DNA of 64,000 nucleotides from Osmia lignaria lignaria (lineage: Eukaryota; Arthropoda; Insecta; Hymenoptera; Megachilidae): positions 8,432,001 to 8,496,000 of the forward strand of contig NW_027478169.1 of NCBI RefSeq assembly GCF_051020975.1. Reading direction: 5' to 3'. Made by a program: the position numbers and the translations under genes. Position 1 is the stretch's first letter, and the number at the start of each line of letters is the position of its first letter. The notes below the pieces were generated by a model. The model saw nothing but the letters and a program-made list of their open reading frames with translations. It had not been told where the DNA came from and did not search any database. Below are positions 10,681-22,272 of this stretch, in pieces.

Positions 10681-12934
10681 TGATCAGAAGCGTAGTTTTC
10701 GAGATATATCGAGATATTTAAAAGTTCCGAAGCCGCACCAACATAATAGAGATACAGAAACACCGTGGCCCCTTTCTTTGAGATAACTCTGCACTATTGC
10801 GACCTGCAAATGCCACTTCCAGCTCAGCTGTGCAGAAGAAGAACAACAAGAAGAAGAAATATCTCGAAATATGTCCGTTAGGCCCCTTCCCTTCAGATAA
10901 ATCTGCAAATATCTCGGAGACGAAGCGAGCTATGGCAAAATGTTAAGAGACCTTTTTTGTAGAGAATTAAGTTTCCTACTTTTCAGGTTCATTGATATTT
11001 TTTGATCAGATGCGTAGTTCTCGAGATATATCAAGATATTTAAAAGTTCCGAAGCCGCACCAACATAATAGAGATACAGAAACACCGTGGCCCCTTTCTT
11101 TGAGATAACTCTGCACTATTGCGAGCTGTAAATGCCACTTCCAGCTTAGCTGTGCAGAAGAAGAACAACAAGAAGAAGAAATATCTCGAAATATGTCCGT
11201 CAGGCCCCTTCCCTTGAGATATATCTGCAAATATCTCGGAAACGAAGCGAGCTATGGCAAAATGTTGAGAGACCTTTTTTGTAGAGAATTATGTTTCCTA
11301 CAATTTATGTTCTATGATATTTTTTGATCAGAAGCGTAGTTTTCGAGATATATCGAGATATTTAAAAGTTCCGAAGCCGCACCAACATAATAGAGATACA
11401 GAAACACCGTGGCCCCTTTCTTTGAGATAACTCTGCACTAGTGAGAGCCGCAAATGCCACTTCCAGCTTAGCTGTGCAGAAGAAGAACAACAAGAAGAAG
11501 AAATATCTCGAAATATGTCCGTCAGGCCCCTTCCCTTGAGATAAATATGCAAATATCTCGGAAACGAAGCGAGCTATCGCAAAATGTTAAGAGACCTTTT
11601 TTGTAGAGAATTAAGTTTCCTACTTTTTATGTTCTATGATATTTTTTGATCAGATGCGTAGTTCTCGAGATATATCGAGATATTTAAAAGTTCCGAAGCC
11701 GCACCAACATAATAGAGATACAGAAACACCGTGGCCCCTTTCGTTGAGATAACTCTGCACTATTGCGAGCTGCAAATGCCACTTCCAGCTTAGCTGTGCA
11801 GAAGAAGAACAACAAGAAGAAGAAATATCTCGAAATATGTCCGTCAGGCCCCATCCCTTGAGATAAATATGCAAATATCTCGGAAACGAAGCGAGCTATG
11901 GCAAAATGTTAAGAGACCTTTTTTGTAGAGAATTAGGTTTCCTACTTTTTATGTTCTATGATATTTTTTGATCAGATGCGTAGTTCTCGAGATATATCAA
12001 GATATTTAAAAGTTCCGAAGCCGCACCAACATAATAGAGATACAGAAACACCGTGGCCCCTTTCATTGAGATAACTCTGCACTATTGCGAGCTGGAAATG
12101 CCACTTCCAGCTTAGCTGTGCAGAAGAAGAACAACAAGAAGAAGAAATATCTCGAAATATGTCCGTCAGACCCCTTCCCTTGAGATGAATCTGCAAATAT
12201 CTCGGAAACGAAGCGAGCTATGGCAAAATGTTAAGAGACCTTTTTTGTAGAGAATTAAGTTTCCTACTTTTTATGTTCTATGATATTTTTTGATCAGAAG
12301 CGTAGTTTTCGAGATATATCGAGATATTTAAAAGTTCCGAAGCCGCACCAACATAATAGAGATACAGAAACACCGTGGCCCCTTTCTTTGAGATAACTCT
12401 GCACTATTGCGAGCTGCAAATGCCACTTCCAGCTTAGCTGTGCAGAAGAAGAACAACAAGAAGAAGAAATATCTCGAAATATGTCCGTCAGGCCACTTCC
12501 CTTGAGATAAATCTGCAAATATCTCGGAAACGAAGCGAGCTATGGCAAAATGTTAAGAGACCTTTTTTGTAGAGAATTAAGTTTCCTACTTTTTATGTTC
12601 GATGATATTTTTTGATCAGATGCGTAGTTCTCGAGATATATCAAGATATTTAAAAGTTCCGAAGTTGCACCAACATAATAGAGGTACAGAAACACCGTGG
12701 CCTCTTTCTTTGAGATAACTCTGCACTATTGCGAGCTGCAAATGCCGCTTCGAGCTTAGCTGTGCAGAAGAAGAACAACAAGAAGAAGAAATATCTCGAA
12801 ATATGTCCGTCAGACCCCTTCCCTTGAGATGAATCTGCAAATATCTCGGAAACGAAGCGAGCTATGGCAAAATGTTAAGAGACCTTTTTTGTAGAGAATA
12901 ATGTTTCCTACAATTTACGTTCTATGATATTTTT
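10681..12934. repeat. Seven-monomer HOR, copy 2
   Basis: Same order and same hybrid sixth unit as the preceding 2254 bp. I noticed no difference between the two copies on reading, so this is one of the youngest duplications in the window. Confidence 0.88.
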
Positions 12935-15510
12935 TGATCAGAAGCGTAGTTTTCGAGATATATCGAGATATTTAAAAGTTCCGAAGCCGCACCAACATAA
13001 TAGAGATACAGAAACACCGTGGCCCCTTTCTTTGAGATAACTCTGCACTATTGCGACCTGCAAATGCCACTTCCAGCTCAGCTGTGCAGAAGAAGAACAA
13101 CAAGAAGAAGAAATATCTCGAAATATGTCCGTTAGGCCCCTTCCCTTCAGATAAATCTGCAAATATCTCGGAGACGAAGCGAGCTATGGCAAAATGTTAA
13201 GAGACCTTTTTTGTAGAGAATTAAGTTTCCTACTTTTCAGGTTCATTGATATTTTTTGATCAGATGCGTAGTTCTCGAGATATATCAAGATATTTAAAAG
13301 TTCCGAAGCCGCACCAACATAATAGAGATACAGAAACACCGTGGCCCCTTTCTTTGAGATAACTCTGCACTATTGCGAGCTGTAAATGCCACTTCCAGCT
13401 TAGCTGTGCAGAAGAAGAACAACAAGAAGAAGAAATATCTCGAAATATGTCCGTCAGGCCCCTTCCCTTGAGATATATCTGCAAATATCTCGGAAACGAA
13501 GCGAGCTATGGCAAAATGTTGAGAGACCTTTTTTGTAGAGAATTATGTTTCCTACAATTTATGTTCTATGATATTTTTTGATCAGAAGCGTAGTTTTCGA
13601 GATATATCGAGATATTTAAAAGTTCCGAAGCCGCACCAACATAATAGAGATACAGAAACACCGTGGCCCCTTTCTTTGAGATAACTCTGCACTAGTGAGA
13701 GCCGCAAATGCCACTTCCAGCTTAGCTGTGCAGAAGAAGAACAACAAGAAGAAGAAATATCTCGAAATATGTCCGTCAGGCCCCTTCCCTTGAGATAAAT
13801 ATGCAAATATCTCGGAAACGAAGCGAGCTATCGCAAAATGTTAAGAGACCTTTTTTGTAGAGAATTAAGTTTCCTACTTTTTATGTTCTATGATATTTTT
13901 TGATCAGATGCGTAGTTCTCGAGATATATCGAGATATTTAAAAGTTCCGAAGCCGCACCAACATAATAGAGATACAGAAACACCGTGGCCCCTTTCGTTG
14001 AGATAACTCTGCACTATTGCGAGCTGCAAATGCCACTTCCAGCTTAGCTGTGCAGAAGAAGAACAACAAGAAGAAGAAATATCTCGAAATATGTCCGTCA
14101 GGCCCCATCCCTTGAGATAAATATGCAAATATCTCGGAAACGAAGCGAGCTATGGCAAAATGTTAAGAGACCTTTTTTGTAGAGAATTAGGTTTCCTACT
14201 TTTTATGTTCTATGATATTTTTTGATCAGATGCGTAGTTCTCGAGATATATCAAGATATTTAAAAGTTCCGAAGCCGCACCAACATAATAGAGATACAGA
14301 AACACCGTGGCCCCTTTCATTGAGATAACTCTGCACTATTGCGAGCTGGAAATGCCACTTCCAGCTTAGCTGTGCAGAAGAAGAACAACAAGAAGAAGAA
14401 ATATCTCGAAATATGTCCGTCAGACCCCTTCCCTTGAGATGAATCTGCAAATATCTCGGAAACGAAGCGAGCTATGGCAAAATGTTAAGAGACCTTTTTT
14501 GTAGAGAATTAGGTTTCCTACTTTTTATGTTCTATGATATTTTTTGATCAGAAGCGTAGTTTTCGAGATATATCGAGATATTTAAAAGTTCCGAAGCCGC
14601 ACCAACATAATAGAGATACAGAAACACCGTGGCCCCTTTCTTTGAGATAACTCTGCACTATTGCGAGCTGCAAATGCCACTTCCAGCTTAGCTGTGCAGA
14701 AGAAGAACAACAAGAAGAAGAAATATCTCGAAATATGTCCGTCAGGCCCCTTCCCTTGAGATAAATCTGCAAATATCTCGGAAACGAAGCGAGCTATGGC
14801 AAAATGTTTAGAGACCTTTCTTGTAGAGAATTAAGTTTCCTACTTTTTATGTAGTATGATATTTTTTGATCAGATGCGTAGTTCTCGAGATATATCAAGA
14901 TATTTAAAAGTTCCGAAGTTGCACCAACATAATAGAGGTACAGAAACACCGTGGCCTCTTTCTTTGAGATAACTCTGCACTATTGCGAGCTGGAAATGCC
15001 ACTTCCAGTTTAGCTGTGCAGAAGAAGAACAACAAGAAGAAGAAATATCTCGAAATATGTCCGTTAGGCCCCTTCCCTTGAGATAAATCTGCAAATATCT
15101 CGGAAACGAAGCGAGCTATGGCAAAATGTTAAGAGACCTTTTTTGTAGAGAATTATGTTTCCTACAATTTATGTTCTATGATATTTTTCGATCAGAAGCG
15201 TAGTTTTCGAGATATATCGAGATATTTAAAAGTTCCGAAGCCGCACCAACATAATAGAGATACAGAAACACGGTGGCCCCTTTCTTTGAGATAACTGTGC
15301 ACTAGTGCGAGCCGCAAATGCCACTTCCAGCTTAGCTGTGCAGAAGAAGAACAACAAGAAGAAGAAATATCTCGAAATATGTCCGTCAGACCCCTTCCCT
15401 TGAGATGAATCTGCAAATATCTCGGAAACGAAGCGAGCTATGGCAAAATGTTAAGAGACCTTTTTTGTAGAGAATAATGTTTCCTACAATTTACGTTCTA
15501 TGATATTTTT
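12935..15510. repeat. Eight-monomer HOR (B D E H I G F J/A)
   Basis: This 2576-bp unit equals the 10-mer minus I' and A. Its last monomer (15189-15510) begins as J (ACACGGTGG, AACTGTGCACTAGTGCGAG) and ends as A (GTCAGACC, GATGAATC, spacer AGAATAATG with TTTACG). The G unit here keeps its own TTTAGAGACCTTTCTTG tail and is followed by F, unlike the 7-mers. Confidence 0.87.
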
Positions 15511-18086
15511 TGATCAGAAGCGTAGTTTTCGAGATATATCGAGATATTTAAAAGTTCCGAAGCCGCACCAACATAATAGAGATACAGAAACACCGTGGCC
15601 CCTTTCTTTGAGATAACTCTGCACTATTGCGACCTGCAAATGCCACTTCCAGCTCAGCTGTGCAGAAGAAGAACAACAAGAAGAAGAAATATCTCGAAAT
15701 ATGTCCGTTAGGCCCCTTCCCTTCAGATAAATCTGCAAATATCTCGGAGACGAAGCGAGCTATGGCAAAATGTTAAGAGACCTTTTTTGTAGAGAATTAA
15801 GTTTCCTACTTTTCAGGTTCATTGATATTTTTTGATCAGATGCGTAGTTCTCGAGATATATCAAGATATTTAAAAGTTCCGAAGCCGCACCAACATAATA
15901 GAGATACAGAAACACCGTGGCCCCTTTCTTTGAGATAACTCTGCACTATTGCGAGCTGTAAATGCCACTTCCAGCTTAGCTGTGCAGAAGAAGAACAACA
16001 AGAAGAAGAAATATCTCGAAATATGTCCGTCAGGCCCCTTCCCTTGAGATATATCTGCAAATATCTCGGAAACGAAGCGAGCTATGGCAAAATGTTGAGA
16101 GACCTTTTTTGTAGAGAATTATGTTTCCTACAATTTATGTTCTATGATATTTTTTGATCAGAAGCGTAGTTTTCGAGATATATCGAGATATTTAAAAGTT
16201 CCGAAGCCGCACCAACATAATAGAGATACAGAAACACCGTGGCCCCTTTCTTTGAGATAACTCTGCACTAGTGAGAGCCGCAAATGCCACTTCCAGCTTA
16301 GCTGTGCAGAAGAAGAACAACAAGAAGAAGAAATATCTCGAAATATGTCCGTCAGGCCCCTTCCCTTGAGATAAATATGCAAATATCTCGGAAACGAAGC
16401 GAGCTATCGCAAAATGTTAAGAGACCTTTTTTGTAGAGAATTAAGTTTCCTACTTTTTATGTTCTATGATATTTTTTGATCAGATGCGTAGTTCTCGAGA
16501 TATATCGAGATATTTAAAAGTTCCGAAGCCGCACCAACATAATAGAGATACAGAAACACCGTGGCCCCTTTCGTTGAGATAACTCTGCACTATTGCGAGC
16601 TGCAAATGCCACTTCCAGCTTAGCTGTGCAGAAGAAGAACAACAAGAAGAAGAAATATCTCGAAATATGTCCGTCAGGCCCCATCCCTTGAGATAAATAT
16701 GCAAATATCTCGGAAACGAAGCGAGCTATGGCAAAATGTTAAGAGACCTTTTTTGTAGAGAATTAGGTTTCCTACTTTTTATGTTCTATGATATTTTTTG
16801 ATCAGATGCGTAGTTCTCGAGATATATCAAGATATTTAAAAGTTCCGAAGCCGCACCAACATAATAGAGATACAGAAACACCGTGGCCCCTTTCATTGAG
16901 ATAACTCTGCACTATTGCGAGCTGGAAATGTCACTTCCAGCTTAGCTGTGCAGAAGAAGAACAACAAGAAGAAGAAATATCTCGAAATATGTCCGTCAGA
17001 CCCCTTCCCTTGAGATGAATCTGCAAATATCTCGGAAACGAAGCGAGCTATGGCAAAATGTTAAGAGACCTTTTTTGTAGAGAATTAAGTTTCCTACTTT
17101 TTATGTTCTATGATATTTTTTGATCAGAAGCGTAGTTTTCGAGATATATCGAGATATTTAAAAGTTCCGAAGCCGCACCAACATAATAGAGATACAGAAA
17201 CACCGTGGCCCCTTTCTTTGAGATAACTCTGCACTATTGCGAGCTGCAAATGCCACTTCCAGCTTAGCTGTGCAGAAGAAGAACAACAAGAAGAAGAAAT
17301 ATCTCGAAATATGTCCGTCAGGCCCCTTCCCTTGAGATAAATCTGCAAATATCTCGGAAACGAAGCGAGCTATGGCAAAATGTTTAGAGACCTTTCTTGT
17401 AGAGAATTAAGTTTCCTACTTTTTATGTAGTATGATATTTTTTGATCAGATGCGTAGTTCTCGAGATATATCAAGATATTTAAAAGTTCCGAAGTTGCAC
17501 CAACATAATAGAGGTACAGAAACACCGTGGCCTCTTTCTTTGAGATAACTCTGCACTATTGCGAGCTGGAAATGCCACTTCCAGTTTAGCTGTGCAGAAG
17601 AAGAACAACAAGAAGAAGAAATATCTCGAAATATGTCCGTTAGGCCCCTTCCCTTGAGATAAATCTGCAAATATCTCGGAAACGAAGCGAGCTATGGCAA
17701 AATGTTAAGAGACCTTTTTTGTAGAGAATTATGTTTCCTACAATTTATGTTCTATGATATTTTTCGATCAGAAGCGTAGTTTTCGAGATATATCGAGATA
17801 TTTAAAAGTTCCGAAGCCGCACCAACATAATAGAGATACAGAAACACGGTGGCCCCTTTCTTTGAGATAACTGTGCACTAGTGCGAGCCGCAAATGCCAC
17901 TTCCAGCTTAGCTGTGCAGAAGAAGAACAACAAGAAGAAGAAATATCTCGAAATATGTCCGTCAGGCCCCTTCCCTTGAGATAAATATGCAAATATCTCG
18001 GAAACGAAGCGAGCTATGGCAAAATGTTAAGAGACCTTTTTTGTAGAGAATTAAGTTTCCTACTTTTTATGTTCTATGATATTTTT
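15511..18086. repeat. HOR copy truncated after eight units (B D E H I G F J)
   Basis: Same first eight monomers as the complete 10-mer; the last is a normal J with its own tail (ATAAATATGC), not the J/A hybrid. It then passes directly into the 5-mer block, so I' and A are absent. The I unit has a private AAATGTCAC. Confidence 0.85.
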
Positions 18087-19696
18087 TGATCAGATGCGTA
18101 GTTCTCGAGATATATCAAGATATTTAAAAGTTCCGAAACCGCACCAACATAATAGAGATACAGAAACACCGTGGCCCCTTTCTTTGAGATAACTCTGCAC
18201 TATTGCGAGCTGTAAATGCCACTTCCAGCTTAGCTGTGCAGAAGAAGAACAGCAAGAAGAAGAAATATCTCGAAATATGTCCGTCAGGCCCCTGCCCTTG
18301 AGATATATCTGCAAATATCTCGGAAACCAAGCGAGCTATGGCAAAATGTTAAGAGACCTTTTTTGTAGAGAATTATGTTTCCTACAATTTATGTTCTATG
18401 ATATTTTTTGATCAGAAGCGTAGTTTTCGAGATATATCGAGAGATTTAAAAGTTACGAAGCCGCACCAACATAATAGAGATACAGAAACACCGTGGCCCC
18501 TTTCTTTGAGATAACTCTGCAATAGTGCGAGCCGCAAATGCCACTTCCAGCTTAGCTGTGCAGAAGAAGAACAACAAGAAGAAGAAATATTTCGAAATAT
18601 GTCCGTCAGGCCCCTTCCCTTGAGATAAATCTGCAAATATCTCGGAAACGAAGCGAGCTATGGCAAAATGTTAAGAGACCTTTTTTGTAGAGAATTAAGT
18701 TTCCTACTTTTTATGTTCTATGATATTTTTTGATCAGATGCGTAGTTCTCGAGATATATCAAGATATTTAAAAGTTCCGAAACCGCACCAACATAATAGA
18801 GATACAGAAACACCGTGGCCCCTTTCTTTGAGATAACTCTGCACTATTGCGAGCTGTAAATGCCACTTCCAGCTTAGCTGTGCAGAAGAAGAACAGCAAG
18901 AAGAAGAAATATCTCGAAATATGTCCGTCAGGCCCCTGCCCTTGAGATATATCTGCAAATATCTCGGAAACCAAGCGAGCTATGGCAAAATGTTAAGAGA
19001 CCTTTTTTGTAGAGAATTATGTTTCCTACAATTTATGTTCTATGATATTTTTTGATCAGAAGCGTAGTTTTCGAGATATATCGAGAGATTTAAAAGTTAC
19101 GAAGCCGCACCAACATAATAGAGATACAGAAACACCGTGGCCCCTTTCTTTGAGATAACTCTGCAATAGTGCGAGCCGCAAATGCCACTTCCAGCTTAGC
19201 TGTGCAGAAGAAGAACAACAAGGAGAAGAAATATTTCGAAATATGTCCGTCAGGCCCCTTCCCTTGAGATAAATCTGCAAATATCTCGGAAACGAAGCGA
19301 GCTATGGCAAAATGTTAAGAGACCTTTTTTGTAGAGAATTAAGTTTCCTACTTTTTAGGTTCTATGATATTTTTTGATCAGATGCGTAGTTCTCGAGATA
19401 TATCAAGATATTTAAAAGTTCCGAAGCCGCACCAACATAATACAGATACAGAAACACCGTGGCCCCTTTCTTTGAGATAACTCTGCACTAGTGCGAGCCG
19501 CAAATGCCACTTCCAGCTTAGCTGTGCAGGAGAAGAACAACAAGAAGAAGAAATATCTCGAAATATGTCCGTCAGGCCCCTTTCCTTGAGATAAATCTGC
19601 AAATATCTCGGAAACGAAGCGAGGTATGGCAAAATGTTAAGAGACCATTTTTGAAGAGAATTAAGTTTCCTACTTTTTATGTTCTATGATATTTTT
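18087..19696. repeat. Five-monomer HOR, copy 1 (D' K D' K L)
   Basis: A 1610-bp unit. D' is a D derivative with GAACAGCAAG, CCCCTGCCC and GGAAACCAAGC. K is class 2 with GAGAGATTTAAAAGTTACG, TGCAATAGTG and ATATTTCGAAATAT. L has TTTTTAGGTTC, AATACAGATAC, GCAGGAGAAG and GCGAGGTATGG, and is followed by ACCATTTTTGAAGAG. The second K has a private AAGGAGAAG. Confidence 0.88.
18587..18600. repeat. Perfect 14-bp palindrome in K monomers
   Basis: ATATTTCGAAATAT is its own reverse complement. In most monomers the same place reads ATATCTCGAAATAT, with one mismatched pair. The perfect form occurs in all four K units (also near 19231, 20197 and 20841). Confidence 0.8.
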
Positions 19697-21306
19697 TGAT
19701 CAGATGCGTAGTTCTCGAGATATATCAAGATATTTAAAAGTTCCGAAGCCGCACCAACATAATAGAGATACAGAAACACCGTGGCCCCTTTCTTTGAGAT
19801 AACTCTGCACTATTGCGAGCTGTAAATGCCACTTCCAGCTTAGCTGTGCAGAAGAAGAACAGCAAGAAGAAGAAATATCTCGAAATATGTCCGTCAGGCC
19901 CCTGCCCTTGAGATATATCTGCAAATATCTCGGAAACCAAGCGAGCTATGGCAAAATGTTAAGAGACCTTTTTTGTAGAGAATTATGTTTCCTACAATTT
20001 ATGTTCTATGATATTTTTTGATCAGAAGCGTAGTTTTCGAGATATATCGAGAGATTTAAAAGTTACGAAGCCGCACCAACATAATAGAGATACAGAAACA
20101 CCGTGGCCCCTTTCTTTGAGATAACTCTGCAATAGTGCGAGCCGCAAATGCCACTTCCAGCTTAGCTGTGCAGAAGAAGAACAACAAGAAGAAGAAATAT
20201 TTCGAAATATGTCCGTCAGGCCCCTTCCCTTGAGATAAATCTGCAAATATCTCGGAAACGAAGCGAGCTATGGCAAAATGTTAAGAGACCTTTTTTGTAG
20301 AGAATTAAGTTTCCTACTTTTTATGTTCTATGATATTTTTTGATCAGATGCGTAGTTCTCGAGATATATCAAGATATTTAAAAGTTCCGAAACCGCACCA
20401 ACATAATAGAGATACAGAAACACCGTGGCCCCTTTCTTTGAGATAACTCTGCACTATTGCGAGCTGTAAATGCCACTTCCAGCTTAGCTGTGCAGAAGAA
20501 GAACAGCAAGAAGAAGAAATATCTCGAAATATGTCCGTCAGGCCCCTGCCCTTGAGATATATCTGCAAATATCTCGGAAACCAAGCGAGCTATGGCAAAA
20601 TGTTAAGAGACCTTTTTTGTAGAGAATTATGTTTCCTACAATTTATGTTCTATGATATTTTTTGATCAGAAGCGTAGTTTTCGAGATATATCGAGAGATT
20701 TAAAAGTTACGAAGCCGCACCAACATAATAGAGATACAGAAACACCGTGGCCCCTTTCTTTGAGATAACTCTGCAATAGTGCGAGCCGCAAATGCCACTT
20801 CCAGCTTAGCTGTGCAGAAGAAGAACAACAAGAAGAAGAAATATTTCGAAATATGTCCGTCAGGCCCCTTCCCTTGAGATAAATCTGCAAATATCTCGGA
20901 AACGAAGCGAGCTATGGCAAAATGTTAAGAGACCTTTTTTGTAGAGAATTAAGTTTCCTACTTTTTAGGTTCTATGATATTTTTTGATCAGATGCGTAGT
21001 TCTCGAGATATATCAAGATATTTAAAAGTTCCGAAGCCGCACCAACATAATACAGATACAGAAACACCGTGGCCCCTTTCTTTGAGATAACTCTGCACTA
21101 GTGCGAGCCGCAAATGCCACTTCCAGCTTAGCTGTGCAGGAGAAGAACAACAAGAAGAAGAAATATCTCGAAATATGTCCGTCAGGCCCCTTTCCTTGAG
21201 ATAAATCTGCAAATATCTCGGAAACGAAGCGAGGTATGGCAAAATGTTAAGAGACCATTTTTGAAGAGAATTAAGTTTCCTACTTTTTATGTTCTATGAT
21301 ATTTTT
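19697..21306. repeat. Five-monomer HOR, copy 2
   Basis: Repeats the D' K D' K L order at 1610-bp offset with the same diagnostic changes. The first D' reads GAAGCCGC where the other three read GAAACCGC. The D'-K pair is itself duplicated inside each copy, so a 644-bp dimer expanded before the 5-mer did. Confidence 0.87.
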
Positions 21307-22272
21307 TGATCAGATGCGTAGTTCTCGAGATATATCAAGATATTTAAAAGTTCCGAAGCCGCACCAACATAATAGAGATACAGAAACACCGTGGCCCCTT
21401 TCTTTGAGATAACTCTGCACTATTGCGAGCTGTAAATGCCACTTCCAGCTTAGCTGTGCAGAAGAAGAACAACAAGAAGAAGAAATATCTCGAAATATGT
21501 CCGTCAGGCCCCTTCCCTTGAGATATATCTGCAAATATCTCGGAAACGAAGCGAGCTATGGCAAAATGTTGAGAGACCTTTTTTGTAGAGAATTATGTTT
21601 CCTACAATTTATGTTCTATGATATTTTTTGATCAGAAGCGTAGTTTTCGAGATATATCGAGATATTTAAAAGTTCCGAAGCCGCACCAACATAATAGAGA
21701 TACAGAAACACCGTGGCCCCTTTCTTTGAGATAACGCTGCACTAGTGAGAGCCGCAAATGCCACTTCCAGCTTAGCTGTGCAGAAGAAGAACAACAAGAA
21801 GAAGAAATATCTCGAAATATGTCCGTCAGGCCCCTTCCCTTGAGATAAATATGCAAATATCTCGGAAACGAAGCGAGCTATCGCAAAATGTTAAGAGACC
21901 TTTTTTGTAGAGAATTAAGTTTCCTACTTTTTATGTTCTATGATATTTTTTGATCAGATGCGTAGTTCTCGAGATATATCGAGATATTTAAAAGTTCCGA
22001 AGCCGCACCAACATAATAGAGATACAGAAACACCGTGGCCCCTTTCGTTGAGATAACTCTGCACTATTGCGAGCTGCAAATGCCACTTCCAGCTTAGCTG
22101 TGCAGAAGAAGAACAACAAGAAGAAGAAATATCTCGAAATATGTCCGTCAGGCCCCATCCCTTGAGATAAATATGCAAATATCTCGGAAACGAAGCGAGC
22201 TATGGCAAAATGTTAAGAGACCTTTTTTGTAGAGAATTAGGTTTCCTACTTTTTATGTTCTATGATATTTTT
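21307..22272. repeat. Return of D E H units from the left-hand HOR
   Basis: Three monomers match D, E and H of the 10-mer, E with a private ATAACGCTGC. This suggests the 5-mer block was inserted into, or expanded within, an older 10-mer copy. The H here (21951-22272) is the last unit with CCTTTCGTTG and with ATAAATATGC. Confidence 0.82.
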
